Translations under genes and position numbers: made by a program | Assembly: GCA_025531455.1 (NCBI GenBank) | Contig: JAMYHL010000063.1 | Span: 177,177-241,176 of the forward strand | Length of the DNA stretch: 64,000 bases | DNA from: Apiotrichum sp. Y4204 | Lineage: Eukaryota; Basidiomycota; Tremellomycetes; Trichosporonales; Trichosporonaceae | Reading direction: 5' to 3' | The notes under the pieces: generated by a model | Told to the model about the DNA's origin: nothing | The model's database searches: none | Seen by the model: only the letters and a program-made list of their open reading frames with translations | Shown: piece by piece, positions 46,607 to 58,448 of the stretch | Position numbering within the stretch: the first letter of the stretch is position 1 | Layout of the letters: each line of letters opens with the position of its first letter

Positions 46607-49600
46607 ATGCGCTTCGAGGCAATACGAATATTCGCGCTTGTGGCATGCGCGCTCCCCGTGTGGGGCATGAGCAAGGCGCGACGCGCCGAGCTACGAGATG
46701 AAGTTCGGAGTGTAAGTAAAGATCTCGGGCAGTTGGTCGTGCGATATCCAGAAAGTGTTTGCATAGCGAGCACTCACACGAGCTCACGACCCCGTGCATT
46801 CTATATGCTCTTGCCGTTTTGTTCGACCGCACGACTCACACCGCAGATGTTCCACCATGGCTACACATCATACATGAACCACGCATACCCCGCCGACGAG
46901 CTGCGGCCGCTGACCTGCGGGCCGCTATGGCGCGACCCGGATAGCAAAAATATTGGCGTCAATGATATTCACGCCAACGTGTCGATGACGCTCGTCGACG
47001 GCCTCAGCGCACTACATCTCATCCTACCAGACGAGTGGCCGGCGGCGGTGGAGAAGGTCGCGGAGAACACGTCGTTTGACCAGGACGTCAAGGTGCAGGT
47101 GCGTGGGTCGGCTCTAAGCAGCGGATGGAAGGAGGTTGAGGTGCTGATTGAAGGTGTTTGAGATGACAATTCGTGCACTCGGCGCCCTTCTCTCGACCTA
47201 CCAGCGGCTAGAGCGGCTTCCCGACTCGCCGAAAGCGCAGGCAGCCGACCTCGGCCTAAAGGACCGGACTGGTGTCAATGTCAAGAAACACGCGCCGCGC
47301 ATTCTCGAGCTCGCCACGGACCTGGCACGCCGCCTCCTGCCCGCGTTCAAGTCCCAAACGGGCATGCCCTATGCGCGCGTCAACCTCCGCAAAGGAGTGG
47401 AAAAGGGCGAGAGTGTCGAGACGTGTATGTGGACCTGGGCGTCAGGCTTTCTGGATATCCTGACTCATAGGTGCGGCCGGTGCTGGGAGCCTCGTGCTTG
47501 AGTTTACCCTCCTGTCCCGGATAACGGGTGATCCTACGTACGAGGACCTCGCGAAAACGGCGTTCATGGCGGTCTGGAACCGCCGCAACGACCAGGACCT
47601 CGTCGGAAATCAGATCGAGATCGTCACCGGGCGCTGGCTGCCGCCGGGAGTTAGCGGCGTACATGCTGGTATAGACAGCTTCTTTGAGTATGCCCTCAAA
47701 GCAGCTATTGTCATGGGTGCGTGTAGGCGGATGACAACGTTGACGAGGGCGTTGAAGCCGACCAGGGCCGAAACTTGTGGACTTGTGTGGCTTGCTACTG
47801 TGCTGACTGACGACAGACGACTCATCGTACATGGACATCTTTAACGACGCATTTGCGGCTATTCAGTCCTATATTCGCACGGACGACGGCTTTATCGTAA
47901 GTCACTAGCAGAGATCGCCGTCCAACTAACGACAAGTACCGTCCAGTATACATGCGCGGCTTCAAGCCAACAACGCCATCCTACGTTGACTCGCTGTCCG
48001 CCTTCTTCCCTGGCGTGATGGTGCTGGCTGGCGACCTCGAATCGGCGATTCGCGGCCATCTAATCTTCTGGAACATCTGGCGTCGGTACGACGCCATTCC
48101 CGAGAGCTGGGATATGGATTCGCGGGCTGTCGGCTGGGGCGGCTGGCCCGGGCGGCCAGAGTTCATTGAGAGCACCTATTATCTGCATCGCGTGGGTTTG
48201 GAAGAGCTGTTCTCATTGCATCGCTAGCCAGCTCATTGACATTCAGGCGACCGGCGACGACTTCTACCTTCGTGTCGGTGAACGCGTGATGAAGGACATC
48301 TTACGGCGTACCCTCACGACGTGCGGGTTTGCACGTCTCTCCAATGTCGAGACTGGCACACTGGATGACCGGATGGAGAGTTTCATGCTTTCTGAAACCC
48401 TCAAGGTGGGACATCTAGTCACCTCGTTTTGGCTGACAACAGTATCTTTATCTCCTGTTTGACATGGCGGACGCAGACGAACGCATCTCCAATACAGTTT
48501 TCACCACTGAGGGACATCCGATCAGTCTACCTGCCAATTTGGCAGCGCTGAGTGAATCATGGCATGAGTCGCACCGCAACGAAGACTTGTATTGCCCGGT
48601 GTATACTCCCCCGACGATCGGTGGCCTCCGCGTTGGAATTGAGGGACGTGACGATTACGACTACGCTCGTTCGCTTGTCTTTGGCGAGACAGAGAGCAGT
48701 CTTAACGCAGAAACAGACCTTCATGCCTGGGGCGACGGGACATGCTTGGCGCAGCCAATAGTGCCACGCTTTGCCATCGACCTCGTTCTCCTCCCCGCTG
48801 ATGCCCCGCCAGATGCACCATACCCAGACCACGACCCGTCGCCATCGAGTGCCAAGGTATTCCAGAGCGAAAGTGGCGACTGGGTCATTGCGGACACGGA
48901 CGGCGTTCGCGTCAACGTCCACTGGCGTCTTGATGGTAGCGGATACGACGTTGTCAGCGGTGAGTTGACACAGAAAAACGCAGCGCTGATTGGTAGTCGG
49001 GCCTCACCGCGTGCGCAGAGGCCAGTCCGTGATCATTACAGATAAGCGCATGAACGGCTATCTTCCGGCACCGACACCGGCAGCGCCCTACTCGGTCGCC
49101 AAGGTGCGCCTCTCTGTGGCAGCGCCAGGTACATCCGACACGCTTGCAGCAACGGACGCGTCGACCGCGCTGTTCGGGCGGTCATTTACTCCCGCTTCTG
49201 CGCATCCCGACGAGTGGTGGCAACTGGATACACCGCTCCTGCTCGCAGCGCCGCTCACCGACCCACAAGCGTGCAGTCCCATCTCCCGCCTCGCGCCACC
49301 ACCTCGGGGCCGCCCGTTTGTTCTCCTTGCGGACCGCGGGGCCTGCACGTTTGTCGAAAAGGCGCACCGCGCGCTCGAGGCTGGAGCTGCGGGTCTAATT
49401 GTGGTCGACAACACAGATGATGCGGCAGACGGCACTATCCGACCAAGCGCATACGGCGAGACAGATGCGACTTTGCACAAGCTGTCCAAACTCGCTATCG
49501 CGTTCATCCCGCACTCGGCTGGCGCGCACATCCGCGCCCTAATGGCCGAGCGCGACCTGGTCGTATCCGCCCGCGACGAGGGCGCCGTGCGTGGTGGCCG

Positions 49601-49664
49601 CCGCGAGGGACGGCTCGTCGTTGGAGACCACGAGATTGTCAACATGCGCGTCGTTGAAGTGTAG
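46607..49664 (+). CDS. MNL1: EDEM/Mnl1 (Htm1)-type GH47 mannosidase-like protein with PA domain
   Basis: ER-lumen protein that trims mannose on misfolded glycoproteins and marks them for ERAD. Nine exons: 46607-46711, 46847-47098, 47154-47424, 47471-47716, 47817-47896, 47937-48191, 48247-48405, 48443-48959, 48997-49664, giving 850 aa. A signal peptide (MRFEAIRIFALVACALPVWG) precedes the GH47 fold, with the EDEM hallmark MFHHGYTSYMNHAYPADELRP and LTCGP. The conserved GAGSLVLEFTLLSRITGDP, SFFEYALKA, VYMRGF and ESTYYLHRATGD blocks follow in order. The C-terminal third holds a protease-associated (PA) domain (GRPFVLLADRGACTFVEKAHRA, GAAGLIVVD). No HDEL-type retention signal is present at the end. 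Donors at 48192 (GTGGGT) and 48406 (GTGGGA) are non-consensus but needed for frame. Confidence 0.93.
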
Positions 49665-50043
49665 CATAATCTCGGCGAATAGATGTTAGTTACCCTGGGG
49701 TTGACTTCCCGTAGACGTAGACACTCGTAAATATCCGCCGTTGGCAGCGCTCCCGCTGCCTGAACTACCATTCCTCACCACCTTGCTCCTCTTGTCATAT
49801 AGATATAGACTTTCCGGTAACGGCGGTATGTGACAGCATGTATCATTTGCATGTCTTTAACAACGCCTGGCATCATACATAGAGTTGACTATTTTTAGTT
49901 TGGGCGTCGACTGAAGGAAACCCAACATGAAGACTAGTGCTACTGCTGACCTACTCGCCTCGTGCGTGGACGTTCATCCGCCCGTGCGGGGCGCACCAAC
50001 ACCCATACTGGTGCGCTCACGACTACACCGCTGGGTACGTCGC
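49665..50043. other. Convergent 3' flanks of MNL1 and TAL1
   Basis: These 379 bp lie between two convergent stop codons. They contain AT-rich patches compatible with polyadenylation signals on both strands. No gene. Confidence 0.6.
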
Positions 50044-51581
50044 TTAAGCCTGGATCTTGGCACGGAGAAGCTCCTTAAGGGTGGCACCGTCCTTGGCGAA
50101 GCCGCGGATACCCTCATGGAGCTTGTCAAAGGCCATCTGGTCCTCGAAGAGGGTCCAGCGGAACTTGGCCTCGTCGTTGATGTACGAAACCTTGGAGAGG
50201 GGCTCGGCACTCTTCGAGTTCTCGGGCGAGAGAACCTGCTCGACGGGGTCGTTGGACGAGCGGAGCTCCTCGAGGAGCTTGGGGGCGATGGTGAGGAAGT
50301 CACAGCCGGCAAGCGCCTTGATCTCGCCAATGTTGCGGAACGAAGCACCCATGACGATGGTCTTGTAGCCGTGCTGCTTGTAGTAGTTGTAGATCTTGCG
50401 GACCGAGGCGACACCGGGGTCAGTCTCGGCGGTGTACTCCTTGCCGGTAGTCTTCTTGTACCAGTCGAGGATACGGCCGACGAAGGGCGAGATGAGGGTG
50501 ACACCAGCCTCAGCACATGCGACGGCCTGGCCGAAGCCGAAGAGGAGAGTGAGGTTGCAGCTGGAGAATTAGTAATGGAACGAACCGTTTGCGACTTCTC
50601 TCGCCACTCACTGGATGCCCTCCTGCTCGAGCTGCTTGGCAGCCTGGATACCCTCCCAGGTGGAGGCGATCTTGATGAGGACACGCTCCTTGTCAACGCC
50701 GAGAGAGTTGTAAAGAGCGATCAGCTCGCGGGCCTTCTTGACGGTGGCCTCAGTGTCGAACGAGTGAAGGGCGTCAACCTCGGTCGAGACACGGCCGGGG
50801 ATGATCTTGAGGATGGCCGAACCGAACTCGACGAGGAGACGGTCGGTAGCGGCGGCGGTCTGGGCATCGACGTCGCTGCATGTCAGCTTTGCTCTGGGAC
50901 AAAGTATGGCAGATCAAGTCTACTGGGCGAGGGCCATTGACTCATTGTGCAAGACCTGCACAGTGTACCCAGCACAGTAGACTCAGCTTGGGTCGAGTGG
51001 TGAAAGCTAGTGATCGGTTTCCAATAAGAAGCCGTTCACCCATTCCTCAGACCACCACAAACCGTATCTCTCCTAAAACTCTCTCTAACCACTCTCAAAA
51101 CAGTACTCACCCGCCCTGCTGCTTGCCGTACTCGACAGCGGCGTCAATGAGCTTGGCGTACGCGGGAAGCTTGGCGGCCGCGAGGCTGCTCGTCAGCTGT
51201 GAACAGACAGGCACGGCCAGAGCTCGAGATAAAACTCAGCACGAGTCAGCAAAACATACATGAGCGAGGGGTTGGTGGTCGCGTCCTGGGGCTTGTAGGC
51301 GCCAATGGTCTCGAAGTCACCAGAGTCGGAGACGACAACGGTGCCGGTGCTGCAGCGAGGAAGCAAGAAATGGAATGTGCGACCCGTATCCAGAGGTATG
51401 GATGTCCCGATGAGGTAGGCGGAAGAGGGGAATCCAGTGGATTATGGGAATGGCGACGCGTCAGAATGGTGACAAGGAGGAAAGACGGGCAGCGAGAAAA
51501 GAAAATCAAGTGTCAGCGTCATCATCCTGACAACCACCATGTTGTGACTTACGCCTTGAGAGCGTCGAGAGAGGTGGACAT
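50044..51581 (-). CDS. TAL1: Transaldolase
   Basis: Pentose phosphate pathway enzyme that transfers dihydroxyacetone from sedoheptulose 7-phosphate to glyceraldehyde 3-phosphate, in the cytosol. Five exons: 51553-51581, 51260-51349, 51111-51185, 50612-50875, 50044-50560, giving 324 aa, the standard length for subclass [27 protein letters not shown], the Schiff-base lysine in [31 protein letters not shown] and SPFVGRI are all intact. Codon use is strongly biased, which leaves a 337-codon antisense frame open on the plus strand (49927-50940). A TATA box and a GA-rich repeat lie directly upstream, in keeping with high expression. Confidence 0.97.
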
Positions 51582-51663
51582 TATGGATGAGGTGGGAGGT
51601 GGTAATGCAGAAGATGGAGAAGAGGATATGTGAAGAGAGAGGTGAGGAACCTTTTGGGATGGC

Positions 51664-51672
51664 CTTATAAAG
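51664..51672 (-). promoter_or_regulatory. TATA box of TAL1
   Basis: The minus strand reads CTTTATAAG here, about 85-90 bp before the TAL1 start codon, a plausible core promoter spacing for a highly expressed gene. Confidence 0.7.
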
Positions 51673-51681
51673 GAGGTGAGA

Positions 51682-51712
51682 GGGAGAGTGAGAGTGAGAG
51701 TGAGAGCGAGAG
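51682..51712. repeat. GAGAGT-type purine repeat upstream of TAL1
   Basis: About five copies of a GAGAGT/GTGAGA hexamer form a GA-tract on the plus strand (CT-tract on the coding strand) just upstream of the TATA box. Confidence 0.85.
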
Positions 51713-52400
51713 CAACCAGCACGAACGGAATGGAATGGGATGGACGTTGTGTGGGGACGGACCGGCTTTTGGTGGAAGGGAGAGAGCGGTGACGAAATGG
51801 CTGCGCGCTATGTCCACAGTACCCAAAACCGCCCAAATGCCACTCCTAATACGCCATGTGTCCTCTGCTATTCAGAGGATCAGAGGCTTACGCGCTATGC
51901 TGGGATTGATGATAAATGTGGGGGGAGGATTCATTCTGTGCGCGCTACAGGCCCTGGGCAGGGGCGGACTGATTCACTCCGCTCGCCCATTCCCCCGCCT
52001 CGGCTCTCGGCTCCACCTCCTCCGGTCCGGCCATTCGTAGCAACGGGCAGCTTCGGGCAGGGCTCGCCCTCCCCAACGTCAGCGCCGGGCCCCCCGACGG
52101 GGAGCGGAGATGGGAGAGCCATTACGCAATCAGCACACTTCGATGACCACTCAGTCATATCCATGCCACGCACGTTGCACGCGGTTGCTGAGTATGATTG
52201 ACCATGACCGTTGTTGAGACAGTCTAGGACCGGTGATGACGATTGCTGACTGACCCACGTCATCATTCCTATGCCAGCATGTCCAGTTTTCCTCGGAGCT
52301 TCACCGCGATGCACGCATGTGTTTCCGACCGACCGTATGCTGAACAAGCCCACCACCGGTTTTTTGGGGCGCGCGAGGGTAATCCAGATCCAGAAAAGGC

Positions 52401-52410
52401 AAAAAAAAAA
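52401..52410 (-). terminator. Pol III oligo(T) terminator of tRNA-Gly
   Basis: Ten consecutive T residues on the minus strand begin one base after the discriminator position. Confidence 0.9.
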
Positions 52411-52411
52411 T

Positions 52412-52482
52412 TACATCGTAAGGGAGTCGAACCCCTGCCGCGTCGATGGCAACGACGCATGATACCGTTTCACCAACGATGT
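52412..52482 (-). tRNA. tRNA-Gly (GCC anticodon)
   Basis: The minus strand folds as a 71-nt cloverleaf. The acceptor stem ACATCGT pairs with ACGATGT, with discriminator A. The D-stem is GTGA/TCAT. The anticodon stem CGTCG/CGACG closes the loop TTGCCAT, giving GCC (Gly). The T-loop is TTCGACT. No intron is present. A run of ten T residues immediately 3' (plus-strand A-run 52401-52410) is the Pol III terminator. Confidence 0.95.
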
Positions 52483-52757
52483 TTTGATGGTTTTGAGACT
52501 CGGGTTTCCTTCATACCATTATGAGCTCGGACCCGTGTCGGTATAATGTTTATTTTACTGACGAGAGTCGCCATTATCAGTCGCGATCTACGAACGAGTA
52601 TGATTCATGTTCCCAGTTTTTCACTTCCCTACGTAGGTCTTAATGAGCTTCACGGGCATCAGATTCAATCGACGGTGCCAACGCTGTAAATCCATAGATC
52701 CATCTCCAGAGCTACTACAGCAGTAACTATATTATCGGGTGGAACCCTTATCGACCA

Positions 52758-53951
52758 CTACCTCTCCTCGGGGAACACTTTCTTGCCATCTCCAAAGTCG
52801 GCAAAGCGTGGCGAGTCCTTATCGTACACGGGCTGCTCCGACCCCCACTTCCAGCCGCCAAAACGCGTGCGCTGGTAATCCGCAAACGCCTGCTGTAGCT
52901 CCTGCTGGGTGTTCATCACGAATGGGCCTTGTTTAGCAACCGGCTCGCCGATGTCCACACCCTGCAAGAGGAGGATCGAGGCCGGCTTCTGCGTGACATT
53001 CTTTACCATCAAACGGTGTTCAGGCCCGGTCCCCTGATCCGCCTCGTACGCCTGGTAGTTGTCCACTGGCATGCCCGCAATCGTGACGCGCACGCCATCC
53101 CCGCCGTGAACGTAGAGCATGCGCTTCGTTTCCGCTCGGTTCGGCGCCGGGAGCTTGATCGCCGCTCCCGGGTCGAGATCGATAATCCACACCGCGACGT
53201 CGGACTGGGGGTCCGCCGCCCATGAGTTCGTCGGCGGCGTGAGCGGCTGAACGTCCTCAAATTTGCCCGCCACGATAGTCACAGTCGCGGTGCCGCACAC
53301 GCTGTCGCGCTTTACGACGGGCGTGTCTTCATTCCAGAACATGACGAACTGGGGCGGAACCATCTTGCTCTTCGCCGGGAGATTGATCCACACTTGGTAC
53401 AGCTCCATGGGGTTGGGTTTGTCATCAAAGACGAGAGGGAACATCTCCGAGTGCACGACGCCTCCGCCAGCGGTTACCCACTGTGTATCGCCGCGGCCGT
53501 AGCGTGCTCCTGCTCCAGTCGAGTCGGCGTGGTCAATGAGTCCCTGGCGGACTGGGGATTAGCTGTTAAGGCACAAATATGTAATGGAGAACATCAACAA
53601 CCACTGCACCTGCGTTTCCCTGCCTTGACATGGGCTACTCACCACAGCTGATAGTTTCGAAACCGCGATGGGGATGCGCAGGGAAGCCAGGGATGCCCTC
53701 CGTCCCGTGATCTGTGTCTCAGTGCTGCCCACAACATGCTTAACACGACCTCTCCATCAGTCCTCACACATGTTCCAGCCAGAGCCCGTCGCGTCGCCGA
53801 AGTCCTGCCCGATGTCGCGGCCCTTCAACAGCGCCGGGTCTGGCCCCATCTTCCCGTTACCCGCGGGGTACTTGTCCAGGTGGTGGACGGCGAAGAGGAA
53901 GGGCCCGATGCCGCGCCACGGCGTGCTGAGGTCGTGTATTGTTCCGGTCAT
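52758..53951 (-). CDS. Pirin family protein
   Basis: Bicupin iron-binding protein; family members act as transcription cofactors or quercetinase-like enzymes. Three exons: 53768-53951, 53643-53711, 52758-53551, giving 348 aa. The start MTGTIHDLSTPWRGIGPF leads into FAVHHLDKYPAG. The metal ligands are visible as the HPHRGFET motif, split just before its end by an intron, and VTAGGGVVHSEMF (HxE). The C-terminal cupin includes LLLQGVDIGEPVAKQGPFVMNT, diagnostic of pirin. ATG 53951 is the first in-frame start. The substrate cannot be told from sequence. Confidence 0.92.
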
Positions 53952-55301
53952 TTGTGGTGAGTGATGGAGAGAAGCACACAGAAAGAAGTGAGAACACAGC
54001 TGACGGATGTTGCCATGGAGAATTGTGGTTAGCGGAATGTTCTCCAGTTGAACTGCACCAGCAGTGACGTCATTAAACTCGCTGCCATCGCGGACTTGTG
54101 GGCATCATGCAATGCTATGGGCACAGGCAGTTGTGACTCTATGGACAGCGAGCGCCAGACACGGACAACATACGCCGTAATAATGGTAATAACGGGGCCC
54201 GATCAGTACGAGAACGGGCTCGCATTCTGTACTGTACCTAGTACAGTACCCAGTACCTTTCCCCTCACTGCCCCTCCAACTTCACCGGCATCTTTCCCCG
54301 TCTGTTCCATCTGCCATTTCCCATGTTCAACAGCATGCGGCGAGTTCGCACAAGATGCCTCCACTTGACAGCTTGCGTCCCCTTGATGGTTCATTTCAAG
54401 TGTAGATTCGCTGCTCCCGGTGCCTGTGGGTTTACGTTCACGATCCAATGTTCGATGGGAGAGGAGTGTTGCAGCAGCCTGCCGATATAATGAGGACGTG
54501 ATCGAGATGTGATGCGGAGGGAAAGCACTGTGGGCAGAACCGAATGGCTGATTGCTGGTGAACGACGCGTTGAGACGCGTTCCGATACCCGATATTCGAT
54601 GTTCCGCGGCCTCGCATTGGAGCGGTTTAGCTGTACGCGTCTCGCTTCATATTACTGGAATTCTAGCCGCGACGCCATCTGTCGTTCAGGAAGAACTCAT
54701 TAAGACATTGAATAGCGTGGGGTTCCGTGGGGGTTATGAATGGGCAAACTGTAAATGGCGGCTGATGGCGTCGACTGCGCGACGAGAAACTTTAGTGCAG
54801 ACACAATAGAGCAAGAACCACACCGAGAGCCTAGTAGATACCCCACTTGGTACAGAGCGAGAGGACAGAGTCGAGAGGATGGTGTAATGAAGCGGACAAG
54901 CTGACATGCAGCGTGATCCCCACGCTGCAACGCGCACATTACGGTCGACCACACACAGTCGCGGAGGCGCACCGCACAAACATTGTTGAGACAACCGCGA
55001 GCAATCTTCAGAAGCCAGCAGTGACTGACCGGGTGTGCATCATATTGCGTCCTTTGATTCATTCAAGTCGCGTCTCGTCGATGGATAGCAGGCTGCCAAA
55101 GCCAGTGTGCTGAAACCTTGGAAGACCTCGTTCTGTGCTTGGTTGGCTCTCTGGCCCCAGCCCCCAGAACTTCATCTGTGTGCAGCAGCACCGGGTCGTA
55201 AAGGGTCCAAGAGTCCAGGGCCCCAGGGTTCCTCTGAGTGAGCGAGAAGACAGACTTCAGAAGAGCTCAAAAATGTCTGCCGGCCTAAGAAGCTATAAGG
55301 T

Positions 55302-55337
<36 letters not shown>

Positions 55338-56809
55338 GGAAAAAAAGCTTTGGCTTTCGCTTCATGCCCTTGTTCCCTGAGGATCCGTCCTACACCCCTT
55401 GAGATCCTCGCGTTTTCCTTTCAAGCACTTAATCACATCTTCTGCCTGTGCGCGTGTAGCTCCTCCCTCAGTCTTCAAGCGCCAGGCTCTGCCGTAAGAT
55501 TGGGGAGCCCAACGACGCAGAATGGCAAAGGAAAGCAAGGCTCACCTCACCGTAGCAGCGACGACAGTTGCATCTACAGCCGACGTAGACCCCTGTGAGT
55601 GTGGGGCCTGCGTGACCGGTCCCGTTCCTGTATGGAATGGAAGTGAGAGCAGCTCTCATCAACGTCCCACAACATCATGTATCGTGCTTGCACTCTAGTT
55701 GCCCTTGATATGCACAACCTGTGAGAACGAGAAAGAGAGTCTGGAGCTGCGGGAGTGGAATGCAGTACTGTGCACAGCGCCCGTCGACTGTGAGAAGCGA
55801 TGAGACGGGCATACGGTAGGAGGCGCCACTTTAGGACTAGGATGGCGCCACTTGTCCCAACCGGTACGATGGCCTGGGAGGGGAAAGGGGCAGGGAGTTT
55901 ACGCAACAACCCGGGAGATGAGAGCCCGACCGCGTCGGTCCTGTGATCCTGTACCTTTCCTGCAGGCGAGGCGCGAACTTTTGGGTCTAGTTGCTTGGTG
56001 CGCAATTGGTGCCTTTTTGGGTGCCCGCGTGTGCAGCAGCAGGTACCATAGTCACTCCAGATGCCCAGAAGATGGTATGGTGAGGTTGGGACCTGCCAGA
56101 GTGACCCAACCCGACCCCGACCAAAACCTTTCTGTCAGGCAGGCGTGACCCCCGTGTTCCGTGTCTCCTTCCCGCGGCTTTCCCTCCCCCCCCTCCGTGC
56201 CCCGCGCGTCCCATCCCATCCTATCCCATCCTGTCCCATCTGCCATCGTCCTCTCCCACCCGCTCTCTCCGCTTCGTTCTGTCCAGACCCCTCTGCAAGC
56301 CTCTCTCTCTCGTCCTCATTCTATTCTATTCCTCTTCCTATCCTCATCCTTGTACCCGGCTTGTCTTCTTTTGCCTTTCCTTTTGGCACTCATTCACATC
56401 TATCCCTGTGCGCGCGCACCGCGTTGCCATCTTGCTTCTTTGTCCCTCTTTCCTTAGCACTTCACTCGCTACCTTCATCCCATACTCAGTCCTCCTCGCC
56501 TCCCATACTCTCGACCTCCTTCACCTTGACATTGTTCATTCCGCGTATCATCCCCCTACTTCACCTTTGATCTCGACCTCGACTTTGACCTCGATATCAA
56601 CCTCTGCCCTCTTCACCTTTACGAACAGCAACTTGCGCCGCTTTGCACTCATCGCGTCCACGCGCACGCGTCCTCGCCCTTCCTTCATTCCTGTCACTCT
56701 CTTCCACCGTCGACGACGACGGCATTGATCAAAGCTATCCGCAAACCCTTCACTCATCAGCATTCACTCCCTCTCCTCTGAACTTATCGTCTCAACTCAC
56801 CATCCAACA
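53952..56809. other. Gene-poor region of 2.9 kb with A32 tract and pyrimidine-rich leader
   Basis: The left part holds a 9-bp inverted repeat (GTACTGTAC-CTA-GTACAGTAC) near 54230-54250. An uninterrupted A32 run lies at 55305-55336. From about 56160 to 56800 the plus strand is strongly pyrimidine-rich (CTCTCT, CCTTCC tracts) and appears to be a long leader or promoter of the membrane protein gene at 56810. No coding frame is supported. Confidence 0.6.
55305..55336. repeat. Poly(A) tract, 32 nt
   Basis: Thirty-two consecutive A residues, by far the longest homopolymer in the window, with a second A7 run shortly after. It could be the tail of an old retroposed transcript or simply an expanded homopolymer; no target-site duplication was identified. 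Confidence 0.9.
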
Positions 56810-58448
56810 ATGGTCGCAGTGGACCTGGCTCGGGTCCACATCGGCCTCGCCGCCGCTGGTGGTCTCGTCACTCGCCGTGAGTACGGACTTGAATCCAGGC
56901 CACGATCATACGGCTGCCTCGTGTGATCACAGCCCGAGGATCATTCTTCAAAGTTCGCGAAGCTGACATTCAGAAACTGGCTGCAATAACCTTTACCTCT
57001 ACCCCAATGCGTCGACAACGCTCGACTCGGCGTCGCAGGTGACCTTCAAATGGGACACCAAATGTCAAATCCCGACACCGAACATTGACATCTACGTCTA
57101 CCAGGCGTCGGCCGAAAACCCTCTTATCAACAAGTATTCTAACATTCCTTTCTCATCCGGCGAGTACACTGGCAAGATCAGCCCGTCATGGAAAAGCAAT
57201 GATACGTGGACCATGGTGAACATTGGCATCGTCGAATCGGGTATTCCTTCTTGGCAGTCGACGTTGACTACGGGCCCCACATTCAATGTCACGTACACGC
57301 CCACTGTCGTCACAGTTTCCGGATCGACGTACACGCAGCCCCCCGAGAACACTGGCAAGACGACTTTCCAATCCGTTGAGGACACAGGCGGCAAGAAGTC
57401 GAACAAGGGCGTCATAGCCGTTGCGGTCGTCGTGCCTATAGTGGTCGTGTGTATCCTTGCCGCCATCGCCTTTTACATTTATCGCGTCAAAGAGAAGAAG
57501 AAGCTCAGGCGTTGGTCTCAGGCGCTCAGCCAACACTCCCAACTCGAGTGGGAGAAGGGCGCCCTTCCTGGTGAGCGCATGTCGTCGAGCTATGGTCGCC
57601 CGAGCTCGGGATACTCGCGCAGCGGATCGGGTCGTCCCAGCACGGGCTACGGCCGACCTTCGACAGGCTACGGCCGGCCCTCGACAGGCTACGGTCGCCC
57701 GTCCATGTCGTCTATGAACCGTCCTACTTCGTCTGTTATGGAAAACATGGCTGGTGCTGGCGCCGTTGGACTTCGCCAGTTCCCTGGTGCAGGGGACATG
57801 GACCCTAACCGTTCCTCCATTGTCATGCCCGATGGTCAAGTTCGCCAGTCACGTATATCCTTTGCAGACACTGCACGCCCCCGCATTTCCAGCGACAACC
57901 GCCTGCGCGTTGGGTCGGGTTACAATTCATCGGTCGACGAGCTGCGCAACATGGAGGCCGTTCAATGTGAGTGTCTTTGTTTGTTTGTCTCACATTTTTT
58001 TTTCATGCGCTAACTGTCAGTCGTTACCCACCCCGGAGACTCTATCGAGGACATTTCGCCTGTTTCGCCGACTTCACCCACTTCTGGCTCTGGTTCGGGT
58101 GGCCACAGCACCGTGCAGTACGGCCCTGACCAGATGCTTGCCGTGTACGCGCAGCGTAAGGGCAGCACTTCCCCCACACCTCCGGCACCCGCGGTGACTA
58201 GCGCCGGGTCTAAGGTCAAGCGCTTCCTTAGCCGAAAGAGCAAGGCTCCCCCCGCCCCCCAGATGGTTCAGGACATTCGTGTCACCGCTCCGTCCCCGGA
58301 ACCCGTCCCCATGGTCTCATACGTGCACCTGAACAACGGCACCGCAGCGGCGTCGGCCGTTGACAACCTTCCACCCCCTGGTCCCCCTCGTCCTGACTCG
58401 GCTCAGTCTGCAGGGAGCAAGTACGAAGATGCTCGCGAGCACCAGTAA
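56810..58448 (+). CDS. Single-pass membrane protein with Kre9/Knh-like ectodomain and tandem STGYGRP repeats
   Basis: Three exons (56810-56876, 56974-57966, 58021-58448) give 495 aa. A weakly hydrophobic N-terminus (MVAVDLARVHIGLAAAGG) precedes an Ig-like ectodomain of about 100 residues beginning TGCNNLYLYPNAST, with WDTKC and SWKSNDTWTMVNIGIVESG. It resembles fungal Kre9/Knh1-type or Ser/Thr-rich surface domains, an assignment made by pattern only. One transmembrane segment (VIAVAVVVPIVVVCILAAIA) and a basic stop-transfer KEKKKLRR follow. The cytoplasmic tail contains three exact RPSTGYG heptads (57625-57700), Ser/Pro-rich segments, and KVKRFLSRKSK. The architecture parallels the gene at 16511-18851, but the ectodomains are different. 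A wall-sensing or adhesion role is only a guess. Confidence 0.82.
57625..57700 (+). repeat. In-frame 21-nt coding tandem repeat
   Basis: Three consecutive near-identical units encode STGYGRP, followed by a related SMSSMNRP unit, in the cytoplasmic tail of the surface protein. Probably length-variable between strains. Confidence 0.85.

Noticed and set aside
49927..50940. 337-codon plus-strand frame across the transaldolase gene
   Set aside because: It is antisense to TAL1 with no motif. The strong codon bias of the coding strand removes TTA, CTA and TCA codons and so leaves the complementary frame open.
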